Assembly: GCF_000269985.1 (NCBI RefSeq)
Contig: NC_016109.1
Span: 744,001-808,000, forward strand
Source of the DNA: Kitasatospora setae KM-6054
GTDB taxonomy: Bacteria > Actinomycetota > Actinomycetes > Streptomycetales > Streptomycetaceae
DNA length: 64,000 nucleotides
Direction: 5' to 3'
Shown here: positions 34,255 to 44,800 of the stretch, piece by piece
Position numbering within the stretch: the first letter of the stretch is position 1
Layout of the letters: each line of letters opens with the position of its first letter
The notes under the pieces: generated by a model
Told to the model about the DNA's origin: nothing
Seen by the model: the letters and a program-made list of their open reading frames with translations, nothing else
The model's database searches: none
Translations under genes and position numbers: made by a program

Positions 34255-36012
34255 ATGACACCCCCTCCCACCTCCGCCTCCGCCTCCGCCCTCACCCCCG
34301 GCTCCGTCCCCACTCCCGGCTCCGCTCCCACCGGCCCCCGGGCTTCGCGGGTCTCCAGGCGAGCCCTGCTGGCCGCCGCCGTGCTCGCGCTGCCCGCCTC
34401 GTACCTGGCCGTCGGCGGGCGGGCCGAGGCGCAGACGCCGGCGACGCTGCCGCTGGACCTGGTGAACACCACCGGCAGCGCGACCGTCTACGCGTACGTG
34501 GTCGGCCGCGACCCGGCGGCGGGGGGCGGGTGGGCGTTCCTGCAGGCGGACGGGGCGAGCCTGTACCACCCGCCGAACCCGGCCGGCGACCAGACGCCGC
34601 TGGGGGTGGACTGCGCGATCGCGCTGAACGCCTCCGGGGCGGCGGCGCGGCGGGTGACGCTGCCGCACCTGGACAGCGGGCGGATCTACTTCTCGGTCGG
34701 GGCCAAGCTGACCTTCCTGATGAACCGCGGCGGCGGGCTGGCGCTGCCGTCGGTGGTGAACCCGAGCGACCCGAACATCGACGTCCGGCACGACTTCTGC
34801 GAATTCACCTTCAACAACGACCAGTTGTTCGGCAACATCACCTTCGTCGACATGGTGTGCCTGCCGATCGCGTTCCAGTTGGAGGTCTCCGGCGGCGCCA
34901 CCCAGACGGTGCGCGGCCTGCCGTCCGACGGCCTGGCGCGGGTGGCGTCCGCGCTGCGGGCCCAGTCGGCCGCCGACGGTTCGGACTGGAGCCGGCTGGT
35001 GGTCAACCGTTCCGGCGCCGACCTGCGGGTGCTCGCGCCCAACCTGGCGATCCGTGGCAACAGCGCCCTGTTCAGCGGGTACTTCGAGCCCTACGTCGAC
35101 CAGGTGTGGAGCAAGTACGCGGGCACCGACCTGCGGATCGACACCCAGTACACCTGGGGCGCGTTCACCGGCCGGGTCAGCGGCGGCACCCTGAACTTCC
35201 CCGGCGCCGGGTCGTTCGCCAAGCCGTCGACCCTGGCGATCTTCTCCTGCAGCGACGCGCCGTTCACCACCGGCAACGACCTGATGGGCAACCTGAGCGC
35301 CCGGCTGGCCGCCGCGTTCAACCGCACCACCCTGCTGGGCAACGCCAACCAGCCCACCGGCGAGAACCCGGCCGCCTTCTACACGCAGGCCCGCACCAAC
35401 CACTACGCCCGGATCCTGCACTCCACCACGCCCGACGGCCTGGGCTACGCCTTCCCCTACGACGACGTGCACCCGGCGGGCGTCGACTTCGAGGGCAAGG
35501 TGCAGTCCGGCAGCCCGGCCCGCTGGGTGATCACCGTCGGCGGCCTGGCCGGCGGCGGCACCTCCACCCCGTCTCCCACGCCCACTCCGTCCCCCGCCCC
35601 CGGCGGCGGCAGCGCGTTCGCCACCGTGCAGGCCGAGTCGTACACGGCCCAGTCGGGCGCGCAGACCGAGGTCTGCTCGGACACCGGTGGCGGTACGGAC
35701 GTCGGCTGGCTGGCCGACGGCGACTGGCTGCGCTACTCGCTGGACTTCGGTTCGAGCGGCGCGACCCGGATCGACGCCCGGGTGGCGTCCGGCGCGGCGT
35801 CCGGGGTCAGCGGGCTGGTGCAGGTCCGGCTGGGCAGTCCCACCGCCGCCCCCGTCGGCAGTTTCGCGGTCGCGGGCACCGGCGGCTGGCAGTCCTGGCG
35901 GACCGTCCCGGCCGACCTGGCGCGGATCACCGGCGTCCAGACCGTGTACCTGACCTTCAGCAGCGGTCAGCCCGCCGACTTCGTCAACCTCAACTGGTTC
36001 GTGTTCTCCTGA
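34255..36012 (+). CDS. Secreted GH64 endo-beta-1,3-glucanase with C-terminal CBM6
   Basis: 585 residues. The N-terminus has a Ser/Pro segment and a twin-arginine signal (SRRALLAAAVLALPASYL). The thaumatin-like GH64 domain runs from about 62 to 425 (LPLDLVNTTGSATVYAYVVG, RIYFSVGAKLTFL, DFCEFTFNNDQLFGNITFVDMVCLPIAF, NHYARILHSTTPDGLGYAFPYDD). A Thr/Pro linker leads to a CBM6-type module (about 455-585; FATVQAESYTAQSG, DVGWLADGDWLRYSLDFG, VNLNWFVFS). GH64 enzymes release laminaripentaose from beta-1,3-glucan. GAGAGGA lies 13 nt upstream of the ATG. Confidence 0.93.
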   Translation: MTPPPTSASASALTPGSVPTPGSAPTGPRASRVSRRALLAAAVLALPASYLAVGGRAEAQTPATLPLDLVNTTGSATVYAYVVGRDPAAGGGWAFLQADGASLYHPPNPAGDQTPLGVDCAIALNASGAAARRVTLPHLDSGRIYFSVGAKLTFLMNRGGGLALPSVVNPSDPNIDVRHDFCEFTFNNDQLFGNITFVDMVCLPIAFQLEVSGGATQTVRGLPSDGLARVASALRAQSAADGSDWSRLVVNRSGADLRVLAPNLAIRGNSALFSGYFEPYVDQVWSKYAGTDLRIDTQYTWGAFTGRVSGGTLNFPGAGSFAKPSTLAIFSCSDAPFTTGNDLMGNLSARLAAAFNRTTLLGNANQPTGENPAAFYTQARTNHYARILHSTTPDGLGYAFPYDDVHPAGVDFEGKVQSGSPARWVITVGGLAGGGTSTPSPTPTPSPAPGGGSAFATVQAESYTAQSGAQTEVCSDTGGGTDVGWLADGDWLRYSLDFGSSGATRIDARVASGAASGVSGLVQVRLGSPTAAPVGSFAVAGTGGWQSWRTVPADLARITGVQTVYLTFSSGQPADFVNLNWFVFS

Positions 36013-36075
36013 CCGACCGAGAGACGGGGGAGGGACAAGGAGAGCCGGACGGCCCGCCGCCGGTCGGGTGGTGCA

Positions 36076-36112
36076 CGCGGAGCGCCCCGGTCCCCCTCCG
36101 GGGCGCTCCGCG
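36076..36112 (+). terminator. Hairpin terminator after the GH64 gene
   Basis: 15-bp perfect stem (36076-36090 / 36098-36112) with a 7-nt loop, 64 nt after the GH64 stop. Confidence 0.88.
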
Positions 36113-36421
36113 CGGCGGTGGTGCCGGGCCGGACGTTCGGGGTCCGTCGGCCGCGGTCGTCCACCGCTCGGAGAGCCCTGCCGCGTTCTCCCGCCGCGGG
36201 GCTCTGGTCACTGGTCCGGGGTCAGAGGCCCCCGGTGTCGGCCGCGGACTTTCCTGCGGCCGCGGCACCACTGTGCGCCGGGGCGATAAACCCCCGATTG
36301 ACGATCGATGACCGTTCGGCTGCCCGGTCGGCGGCGTCGGTCTTGGGGTTCACCGCGGCCGGTTAGCATCGGGGCCGAGCGGGCGTCAGGGGGACACCCG
36401 CCGACTGCTTGGGGGAATCGC
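36113..36421 (+). other. Intergenic region upstream of the spherulin-like gene
   Basis: 309 nt without a credible gene. A possible promoter is TTGGGG (36343-36348), 15-nt spacer, TAGCAT (36364-36369), with the start about 45 nt before the ATG at 36422. Nothing else is recognised. Confidence 0.35.
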
Positions 36422-37309
36422 ATGCGCACGCGTGCCAAGGGTCTCGCCGCCCTCCTGCTGGGTTCGATGCTCGCCGTCACCGCCGCCGCCCCGGGGGCCT
36501 CCGCGGCCCCGGTGCGCGGGCTGGAGATCGGCGTCCCGGCCTACGTCTACCCGAACGACCCGATGCTGCTCGCGGCGCAGTCCGCCCAGCCGGCGCCGTC
36601 CATCGTCATCCTCAACCCGGGCAACGGCGACGTGCCGTTCGACGCCTCCTGGCAGGCCCGCGCCGACGCGCTGCGCGGGCGGACCACCGCCGCCGGCGGG
36701 AAGACCCGGGTGCTCGGCTACGTGCACACCGAGAACGCCACCCGCGACGTGGACGCGGTGCTCGCCTCGGTCCGCAACTACCTGGTGACCGGGGACGGCA
36801 GGCTGCACGTCGACGGCATCTTCTTCGACACCACCAGCCGCGACTGCGGCCCGGGCAACGCCAACCGCGACTACTACCTGAACCTGCGCCGGCAGGTGCA
36901 GTCGCTGGTCCACGCGATCGACCCGGACGCGGAGGAGCTGGTCGTCGACAATCCGGGCACCGCCGTCGCCGACTGCTTCCTGGAGCCCGGCAAGCGCACC
37001 GCCGACACCTTCGTCACCTACGAGAACACCTACGCCGCCTACACCGGGGGCGGCTGGCTCGGCGGCAACGTCTTCAACCTCACCGCCGGCTACTACTCGG
37101 GCGCCTCGTTCGACCCGGACGGCACCTCGTTCTGGCACCTGGTGCACGCCGTCCCGGACACCGCCGCCCTGCACACCGCCCTCGACACCGCGTTCGCCCG
37201 CGGCGCCGGGTACGCGTACGCCACCGACGACGTCCTGCCCAACCCCTGGGACGCCAGCCCGGGTTGGGGTTTCGGCGCGGAGACCTCGTACGCCGCGACC
37301 ATCGGCTGA
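36422..37309 (+). CDS. Secreted spherulin-4-like protein (probable polysaccharide hydrolase)
   Basis: 295 residues from the ATG at 36422, preceded by TTGGGGGAA. Signal peptide (KGLAALLLGSMLAVTAAAPGASAAP). The mature domain has EIGVPAYVYPNDPML, SIVILNPGNGD, VLGYVHTENATRD and DGIFFDTTS, which is the spherulation-specific family 4 pattern. Related TIM-barrel enzymes (GH114/GH135, for example Sph3) cut galactosamine-containing exopolysaccharide. Its place after four glucanases suggests attack on fungal wall or biofilm polymers. Family likely, activity inferred. Confidence 0.82.
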   Translation: MRTRAKGLAALLLGSMLAVTAAAPGASAAPVRGLEIGVPAYVYPNDPMLLAAQSAQPAPSIVILNPGNGDVPFDASWQARADALRGRTTAAGGKTRVLGYVHTENATRDVDAVLASVRNYLVTGDGRLHVDGIFFDTTSRDCGPGNANRDYYLNLRRQVQSLVHAIDPDAEELVVDNPGTAVADCFLEPGKRTADTFVTYENTYAAYTGGGWLGGNVFNLTAGYYSGASFDPDGTSFWHLVHAVPDTAALHTALDTAFARGAGYAYATDDVLPNPWDASPGWGFGAETSYAATIG

Positions 37310-37425
37310 CATCGGCTGACCCTCCTCCCGAAGCGCCGCCCCGGCCGGCGACGGCGCGGGACGGCGCGGGGCGGCGCGGGGCGGGGCGGCGCGGGACGAA
37401 ACGGGGCGGCGCGGGGCGGCGGCCG

Positions 37426-38949
37426 TCAGGGCGTGGCGTCGGCCCGTTCGACCTGGCTGAGCGGGGCGGCCAGCGACTCCAGGCTGCGGCGTTCGGCCCG
37501 GACGCCGAGGAACGCCTCGACCAGGCCCGCCGCCGTCATCAGGGCCGCGCCGATGCAGAACGCGAGCGTGGCGTCGCCGGTCTCGCCGCTGCTGACCAGG
37601 CCGTTGAAGAGCAGCGGCCCGGAGATGCCGCCGGCCGCCGTGCCGACCGCGTAGAAGAAGGCGATGCACAGGGCGCGGGTCTCCAGCGGGAAGATCTCGC
37701 TGACGGTGAGGTACGCGGCGCTGGCCCCGGCGGAGGCGAGGAACAGCACGGCCGTCCAGCAGGCCGTCATGCCGACCGCGCTCAGCGCGCCCTGCTGGAA
37801 CAGCCAGGCGGTGCCGAACAGCAGGACGCCGGAGCCGATGTAGCTGCCGGCGATCATCGGTTTGCGGCCGACCGAGTCGAAGAGGTGGCCGAGCAGCACC
37901 GGGCCGAGGAAGTTGCCGACGGCGATCACCGCGAAGTAGTAGCCGGTGTCGCCCGCCGGGACGTCGAAGAACTGGGTGAGGATCGCCGCGTACCCGAAGG
38001 TGACCGAGTTGTAGAGGAAGGACTGCCCGATGAACAGCGACAGGCCGAGGACGGTCCGGCGCGGGTAGCTGGAGACCAGGGTGCGGGCGATGGTGACGAA
38101 GCCGACCGGTCCGCGCTCGCGGATCCGGATCGGCGGGTCCTCGACGGGCGGCAGCGGTTCGCCGGTCTCGCGCTCGACGATCGCCTCGGCGTCCCGGACG
38201 ATCTCCTCCGCCTCGTCGCCCTTGCCGTGCGTGATCAGCCAGCGCGGGCTCTCCGGGACGTGCCGGCGCACCAGCAGGATGACCAGGCCGAGCACCACGC
38301 CGATGCCGAAGGCCAGCCGCCAGCCGACGTCGGTCGCGAACAGCGCGGTGTCCAGCAGCGCGATGGAGGCGAACGCGCCGAGCGCGGCGCCGATCCAGAA
38401 GCTGCCGTTGACGATCAGGTCGACCCGGCCGCGCACCCGGGCCGGGATCAGTTCGTCGATCGCCGAGTTGATCGCCGCGTACTCGCCGCCGATGCCGAAG
38501 CCGGTGAGGAAGCGGCAGAGGAAGAAGAACCAGGGGGTCCAGGAGAGCGCGGTGACGCCGGTCGCGGCGAGGTAGACGGCCAGGGTGAGCATGAACAGCT
38601 TCTTGCGGCCCAGCCGGTCGGTCAGCCAGCCGAAGAACAGCGCGCCGCAGCAGGCCCCGGCGACGTAGAGCGCGGCGGCGGTGGTGGTGACCTGGGCGGT
38701 GCTGATCGCGATGCCGCTGCCGGGTTCGGCGAGGCGGGCGGCCAGGTTGCCGACGATGGTGACTTCCAGGCCGTCCAGGATCCAGACGGTGCCGAGGCCG
38801 ATCAGGATCCGCCAGTGCCAGGGCGACCACGGGAGCCGGTCCAGCCGGCCCGGGACGTCGGTCTCGACGGTGGGCCCGACGGCTCCGGTGGCCCCGGCGG
38901 CTCTCGCGGCTCCCGCGGGCTCGGTGCGGCGGCGTTCTGGTGCGGACAT
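37426..38949 (-). CDS. MFS transporter (metabolite:H+ symporter type)
   Basis: 507 residues from the ATG at 38949 (GAGGTCGAG upstream). Twelve hydrophobic segments, the loop 2-3 motif GWLTDRLGRKKLF and its repeat GHLFDSVGRKPMI, plus VPESPRWLITHGKGDEAEEIV in the central loop, as in sugar or aromatic-acid porters. An acidic central loop of about 60 residues separates the halves. Substrate unknown. The 116 nt after its stop are low-complexity GGCGCGGG. Confidence 0.9.
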   Translation of the reverse strand: MSAPERRRTEPAGAARAAGATGAVGPTVETDVPGRLDRLPWSPWHWRILIGLGTVWILDGLEVTIVGNLAARLAEPGSGIAISTAQVTTTAAALYVAGACCGALFFGWLTDRLGRKKLFMLTLAVYLAATGVTALSWTPWFFFLCRFLTGFGIGGEYAAINSAIDELIPARVRGRVDLIVNGSFWIGAALGAFASIALLDTALFATDVGWRLAFGIGVVLGLVILLVRRHVPESPRWLITHGKGDEAEEIVRDAEAIVERETGEPLPPVEDPPIRIRERGPVGFVTIARTLVSSYPRRTVLGLSLFIGQSFLYNSVTFGYAAILTQFFDVPAGDTGYYFAVIAVGNFLGPVLLGHLFDSVGRKPMIAGSYIGSGVLLFGTAWLFQQGALSAVGMTACWTAVLFLASAGASAAYLTVSEIFPLETRALCIAFFYAVGTAAGGISGPLLFNGLVSSGETGDATLAFCIGAALMTAAGLVEAFLGVRAERRSLESLAAPLSQVERADATP

Positions 38950-39057
38950 CTCGACCTCCGTCGTCCGGCTGCCCGCCCGGGCGGTCCGGGCGCGCCGCAG
39001 GCGCGTCTGCCCCGGGGCGGCGGGGCGCACACCCCCCGGGGCCCGGGCAGCGCGCGG

Positions 39058-39092
39058 CGGCGCCGCCCCGCCGGACGGGCGGGGCGGCGCCG
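39058..39092 (-). terminator. Hairpin terminator
   Basis: 15-bp perfect stem (39058-39072 / 39078-39092), 5-nt loop, between the small hydrophobic gene and the MFS gene on the minus strand. Confidence 0.75.
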
Positions 39093-39191
39093 GGAGTGCC
39101 GCTCACAGGGTCGGGAGTGCCGGTAACGGGGCCGGGGCAGGACCAGGGGCAGGGACAGGGAGAGGGGGTGGCCCGGTCGGGTCGGGTGGGG

Positions 39192-39371
39192 TCACCAGCG
39201 GTACCAGCGGGAGCGGCCGCCGCTCCCGGCGCCGGTCCCGCTGCTCCGGGCGACGAAGCCGATCAGCCACAGGACCAGCACGGCGAGGGCGATCCACCAC
39301 AGCACCTTCACGGCGAATCCGGCGCCGAACAGGACGATGATCAGCAGCAGTACCAACAGCATCGCGAGCAC
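39192..39371 (-). CDS. Small hydrophobic membrane protein
   Basis: 59 residues from a GTG at 39371 (GGAGG 10 nt upstream); an ATG at 39362 would give 56. Nearly the whole N-terminal half is two membrane helices (LLVLLLIIVLFGAGFAVKVLWW, then IALAVLVLWLIGFVAR) with a basic Gly/Ser/Arg/Trp tail. Streptomycetes have many such 'hydrophobic proteins' of about 55 residues, often stress-linked. Function unknown. Confidence 0.7.
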   Translation of the reverse strand: MLAMLLVLLLIIVLFGAGFAVKVLWWIALAVLVLWLIGFVARSSGTGAGSGGRSRWYRW

Positions 39372-39459
39372 GACGGTCGCGCCTCCTCGGTTCGGCAGCG
39401 GGTGCGGTGGGCGCCGGCCCGCTGCGGTCGTGCCGGGCGTCTGACCGGTTCGTCCCGGG

Positions 39460-41814
39460 TCAAACGCTTTCGCCCGGATCGGTGTCGGCGGCCGGGAGGA
39501 CCTCGACGGCGATCAGGCAGGTGTCGTCGTCGGTGTCGGCGGTGCTGGTGGCGAGGGCGCGGTCGAGCAGGGCGTCGAGGTCGGCGGCGGGTTCGGCGAG
39601 GATCCGGGTGAGGTGCGCGAGGGGTTCCTCGACGGACTGGTCGCGGCGTTCGATCAGGCCGTCGGTGTACAGCAGCAGGACGTCGCCGGGGCGCATCGCG
39701 AGGTGGTGCTCCTGGTAGTCGGGGTCGTCGGCGGCGCCGAGCAGGATGCCGTGCGGCATCGGGAGCGGGCGGGCGGTGCCGTCGCGCAGCAGGACGGGCG
39801 GGAGGTGGCCGGCCCGGGCCCAGTGCAGGGTGCGGGTGTCGGGGTGGTAGCGGGCGCAGACGGCGGTGGCGGTGGCGGCGCCGGTGAGGTCGGTGGTGGC
39901 CCGGTTGAGCCAGCCGAGCAGCCGGCCCGGTCCGGCGCCGGTGTAGGCGAGGCCGCGCAGGGCGTGGCGCAGCGCGACCATGCCCTGCGCGGCCTCGACG
40001 CCGTGGCCGGCCATGTCGCCGACGACCAGCAGGGCGGTGCGGTCGGGCAGCAGGGTGGTGTCGTACCAGTCGCCGCCGACCCGGTCCTCCTGGGAGGAGG
40101 GGCGGTAGCGGACGGCGGCGCGCAGTCCGGCGCTCTCCAGCGGGGGCGGGGCGGGCGGCAGGATGGCCTGTTGCAGGCGCCGGGCGAGCAGGTGGCGTTC
40201 GGCGGACTGCTGGCGGCTGTCGGCGAGGCTCTCGGTGGTGGCGGCGAGCGCGGTCTCGGTCCAGTGCTGGGCGGAGACGTCCTGGAAGGCGCCGTGGACG
40301 GCGGCGGTGCGCCCGCCGGGGTCGGGGACCGGCTCGGCGACCAGCCGGACGTAGTGGGTGTAGCTGCTGAGGTGCCGCATCCGGAACACCGCGGCGCCGG
40401 AACGCCCGTTCTCCAGCGCCGAGTTGACGACCCGGCGGACGTTCTGCTCGTCGTCGGGGTGGACGTGCGCGGGCAGCGCGGCGAGCGGGATCGGCGCGGT
40501 GCCGGCGGGCAGGCCGAGCAGTTCGGCGGTGCGCGGCGTCCAGTGGATCTCGCCGGTGCGCAGGTCCTCCTCGAACCCGGCGAGGTGGGTCAGCCGCTGG
40601 GCGGTTCGCAGCAGCCGGTCGTCGCGGTCGTCGGCGCCGGCCGGCCGCCAGCCGACCAGCAGGCGCCCGGGCGGGGCGGCGAGGCGGGCGGCGGCGAGCT
40701 CCAGCAGGACCGGGACGGGGGTCTGCCCGGAGAGGAAGGTCAGCGCGAGGCTGTCGGCGTGGTACGGGCGGCCGGTGGCGTGCACCCGCAGCAGCAGGTC
40801 GAGCAGGCCGTCGGCGCAGGCGCGCGGGTAGACGGCGGTGAGGGTGCGGCCCTCGACCCGGTGCGGGGGCCGGTCGGCCGGGTCGGTGAAGGCCGCGTTG
40901 ACCCGGACGATCCGGAAGTCGGCGGGCGGGCCGGTGGCGGGTTCGGGCGCGAGCAGCAGGGCGGGGGTGAGCGCGGCGTCGAGCGCGGCGGTGTCGGGCT
41001 CGTCGGCGACCGCCGCGCCGATCGGGTCGGGGCGGTCGGTCAGGGCCAGGGCGCTGACCTCGGCGGCGACCCGCAGCCGGCGGCGCTCGGCGGCGGTGGG
41101 CTCGGCCGGGCGGCGCGGCCAGGCGAGTTCGAGGACGGCGGCGGGGCCGGCGGCGCGGTGCAGCGGCACGGCCAGGCGGTACGGGGCGCGGCCGGCGCCG
41201 AGCGTGGCGGTGACCGGGCCGGTCGGGCCCAGCTCGGCGCGGCGGTCCAGGGCCTGCTGCGCGGGCGTGGGGACGCCGGGCGGGACGTGCTGCCAGGCGG
41301 CGCGCTCGCCCTCGCTGAAGCCCGGCGCGGCGGCGGCGTGCAGGACGCCGCCGGGCTGGACGGTCCAGAGCACGGCGGCACTGGCCCCGAGCATGCCGGC
41401 GACCTGGGCGAGCGCGGCCTCGACCACCGGCGGCGGCCGTCCGGACGGCCCGGCCGGGGGCGCCGGCGGGGCGGGCCCCGGGCCGGTGGTGGTGGCGCCG
41501 TCGGCGGCGGCGGGCAGGGTGGTGAGGATGTCGGCGGCGAGCTCCTGCGGGCCGAGGTGGGCGCGTTCGGCGAGCGCGAGCAGCTGCGCCCCGGCCTCGG
41601 CCGGCCCGCAGCCGAGCCGTTCGGCGAGGACGCCGGTGGCCAGCGCGGTGAGCGGGCGGGTGGCGAGCGCGGCGCGCAGCTCCTCGGTCTCGTCCTGGGC
41701 GCGGCGCAGGCGCAGCGCCAGCAGGTGGCGGACGCCGGGGCGCGGCTCGGCGGGATGCGGCCGGCGCTCGGGGCGGCGCGGGCGGCTCTCGGGCTGCTCC
41801 TTCGGGTGGTCCAT
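39460..41814 (-). CDS. SpoIIE-type PP2C phosphatase with ANTAR, GAF and PAS domains
   Basis: 784 residues. Order: ANTAR-like RNA-binding helices (about 45-105; LTALATGVLAERLGCGPAEAGAQLL), GAF domain (about 130-255), PAS/PAC region (about 400-500; LAGFEEDLRTGEIHWTPRTAELLG) and SpoIIE phosphatase (about 535-775; YRPSSQEDRVGGDWYDTTLL, LVVGDMAGHGVEAAQGM, DTDDDTCLIAVEV) with the metal-binding aspartates of the PP2C fold. It should dephosphorylate the STAS antagonist encoded at 46440, releasing sigma. Start ATG is 4 nt after the kinase stop, so the two are coupled. Confidence 0.92.
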   Translation of the reverse strand: MDHPKEQPESRPRRPERRPHPAEPRPGVRHLLALRLRRAQDETEELRAALATRPLTALATGVLAERLGCGPAEAGAQLLALAERAHLGPQELAADILTTLPAAADGATTTGPGPAPPAPPAGPSGRPPPVVEAALAQVAGMLGASAAVLWTVQPGGVLHAAAAPGFSEGERAAWQHVPPGVPTPAQQALDRRAELGPTGPVTATLGAGRAPYRLAVPLHRAAGPAAVLELAWPRRPAEPTAAERRRLRVAAEVSALALTDRPDPIGAAVADEPDTAALDAALTPALLLAPEPATGPPADFRIVRVNAAFTDPADRPPHRVEGRTLTAVYPRACADGLLDLLLRVHATGRPYHADSLALTFLSGQTPVPVLLELAAARLAAPPGRLLVGWRPAGADDRDDRLLRTAQRLTHLAGFEEDLRTGEIHWTPRTAELLGLPAGTAPIPLAALPAHVHPDDEQNVRRVVNSALENGRSGAAVFRMRHLSSYTHYVRLVAEPVPDPGGRTAAVHGAFQDVSAQHWTETALAATTESLADSRQQSAERHLLARRLQQAILPPAPPPLESAGLRAAVRYRPSSQEDRVGGDWYDTTLLPDRTALLVVGDMAGHGVEAAQGMVALRHALRGLAYTGAGPGRLLGWLNRATTDLTGAATATAVCARYHPDTRTLHWARAGHLPPVLLRDGTARPLPMPHGILLGAADDPDYQEHHLAMRPGDVLLLYTDGLIERRDQSVEEPLAHLTRILAEPAADLDALLDRALATSTADTDDDTCLIAVEVLPAADTDPGESV

Positions 41815-41818
41815 TGCG

Positions 41819-44800
41819 TCAACTCTCCACCCAGCGCTGCACGGTGGTGATCAGTTCGGCGGCGTCGACGGGTTTGGTGAGGTGGTCGTCGGCCCCTGCG
41901 GCGAGGCTGCGGGCGCGGTCGTCCGGCATGGCCTTGGCGGTGACGGCGACGATCGGGACGTTGGGGTGGTCGGTGCCCGCGCGGATCGCCGCGGTGGCGG
42001 CGTAGCCGTCGAGTTCGGGCATCATCAGGTCCATCAGCACGAGGTCGGTCTCGGGGTGGGTGCGCAGCAGGGCGAGGCCGGTGCGGCCGTTGGCCGCGTG
42101 CAGGGCGGTGGCGCCTTCCAGTTCGAGTGCGGTGCTGAGGGCGTAGACGTTGCGCGGGTCGTCGTCGATGACCAGGACGGTCCGCCCGGCGAGGCTCCCG
42201 GTCGGCGCGGGTCCGGCCTGCGAGGTTCCGGCCGGTGCGGGTCCGACGAGTGGCGCCGGGGCTGCGGCGGGGGTGTCGGGCGCGGCGACGGCCTTGGCGA
42301 TGCGTTCGCGCAGTTCGTCCAGGCCGGTGGTGGTCTCCAGCCGTTCGGCGGCCGGGAGGGCGTTGTCGGCGCTGCCGGCGCTGCCGGTGTGGCCGAGGAC
42401 GGGAACGGGGGACTCGCGCTGTTCGAGGGCGGTGAGCAGGGCGCGGGCGCCGTCGTCGGGCAGGCCGAGGTCGAGGACGACCAGGTCGTACGGGGTCCGG
42501 TCGAGGGCGGTGAGGGCGCTGTCGGGGTCACCCGCGCTGTGGACGGTGGTGGCGGGGTCGCGGCCGGTGACGCCGCTGCGGGCGAGCAGGGTGAGCAGGC
42601 CGGGCGGGTCGGGTTCGACCACCAGGATGCGGCGTTCGGCGGCGGCCCGTTCCCCGTCCGGGCGGCCTTCCGGCGTGCCGTCCGCCGTGCCGTCGGCGGC
42701 GGGGGCGGCGGTGGCGGGGGCGGGGGCGGCGGGGAGCAGCAGGGTGAAGCGGCTGCCTTCGCCGGGTGCGGATTCGGCGCTGACCGCGCCGCCGAGCAGG
42801 CGGGCGAGTTCGCGGCTGATGGACAGGCCGAGGCCGGTGCCGCCGTACTTGCGGCTGGTGGTGCCGTCGGCCTGTTGGAAGGCGCCGAAGATGGATTCCA
42901 GGTGGTCGGCGCCGATGCCGATGCCGGAGTCCTGGACGCGGAACGCGACGGCGGCCAGGTCGCTGCGCTCGGTGGGGAGTTCGCCGGGGCGGGCGGGTTC
43001 GACGGCGAGTTCGACGAAGCCGCGGTCGGTGAACTTCACCGCGTTGGAGAGCAGGTTCCGCAGGATCTGCCGCAGCCTGGCCTGGTCGGTGTACAGCTGC
43101 TCGGGGGCGCCGGGGGCGGCGGTGATCCGGAAGTCGAGGCCCTTCTCCGCGGCCAGCGGGCGGAAGGTGGTGTCGACGTAGTCGAGGAGTTCGCGCAGCT
43201 CGAACGGTTCGACGGTGACGTCGAGTTTGCCGGCCTCGACCTTGGAGAGGTCCAGGATGTCGTTGATCAGCTGGAGCAGGTCGGAGCCGGCCGAGCGGAT
43301 CACCTCGGCGTACTCGACCTGCTTGCCGGTGAGGTTGCCCCCGGTGTTCTGGGCGAGCAGTTGGGCCAGGATCAGCAGGCTGTTCAGCGGGGTGCGCAGT
43401 TCGTGGCTCATGTTGGCCAGGAACTCCGACTTGTACATCGAGGTGCGGGTCAACTGCTGGGCGCGTTCCTCCAGTTCGCGACGGGCTTGTTCGATCTGGA
43501 GGTTCTTCGCCTCGATGTCGCGGTTCTGCGCGGCCAGCAGTTCGGCCTTCTCGCCGAGTTCGGCGTTGGAGCGCCGCAGCTCCTCCTGGCCGTCGACCAA
43601 CTGCTCGGATCGGGCCCGGAGTTCGGAGGTGAGGCGGCGGGACTCGCGGAGCAGTTCGTCGGTCCGGGCGTTGGCCAGCAGGGTGGCCAGGGTGGTGCCG
43701 ATGTCCTGGGCGAGGCGTTCCAGGAAGTCGCGGTGCAGGTCGGTGAAGTGGTGCAGGGTGGCGACCTCGACCACGCCGAGCAGCCGGTCCTCCATGGCGA
43801 TCGGCTGGATCAGCAGTTCGCGGGGGGTCGCGGAGCCCAGGCCGGAGCCGATCTCGGCGTATCCGGGCGGGAGTTGGCTGATCGCGATCGGGCGGCGGCT
43901 GCGGCCGGCCTGGCCGATCAGCGACTCGCCGAGGCCGAACCGGCGCGGGGTGTCGGCGTAGTGGTGGCCGTAGGCGGCGGCCCGGGTCAGCACGGTGCCG
44001 TCGTCGGTCTCCTCGGCGAGGTAGCAGGTGCCGTACTGGGCGTCCAGCAGCGGGCAGAGCTCGTCCATCAACAGCTCGGCCACGGCGGCGGGTTCGCGGC
44101 GGCCCTGGATCAGCGCGGTGAGCCGGGCCAGGTGGGTCTTCAGCCAGTCCTGCTCGCGGTTGGCACGGGTGGTCTCGCGCAGCGACTCCACCATCACGTT
44201 GACGTTGTCCTTGAGGTCGGCGACCTCGCCGGACGCGTCGACGGTGATCGAGCGGGTCAGGTCGCCGGCGGTGACGGCGCTGGTGACCTCGGCGATCGCG
44301 CGGACCTGCCGGGTGAGGTTCCCGGCGAGCTCGTTGACGTTCTCGGTGAGGCGCTTCCAGGTGCCGGAGACGCCCTCCACCTCGGCCTGGCCGCCGAGCC
44401 GGCCCTCGGTGCCGACCTCGCGGGCGACGCGGGTCACCTCGGCGGCGAACGAACTCAGCTGCTCCACCATGGTGTTGACGGTGTTCTTCAACTCCAGGAT
44501 CTCACCCCGCGCGTCCACGTCGATCTTCCGGGTCAGGTCGCCGCGCGCCACCGCCGTGGTCACCTGCGCGATGTTCCGGACCTGCGAGGTCAGGTTGTGC
44601 GCCATGAAGTTGACGCTGTCGGTGAGGTCCTTCCAGGTGCCCGCGACGTTCGGCACCCGGGCCTGCCCGCCGAGCCGACCGTCCGTGCCGACCTCGCGGG
44701 CGACCCGCGTCACCTCGGCGGCGAACGCCGACAGGGTGTCCACCATGGTGTTCAACGCCCCGGCGAGCGCGGCGACTTCACCCTCCGACTCGACGGTCAC

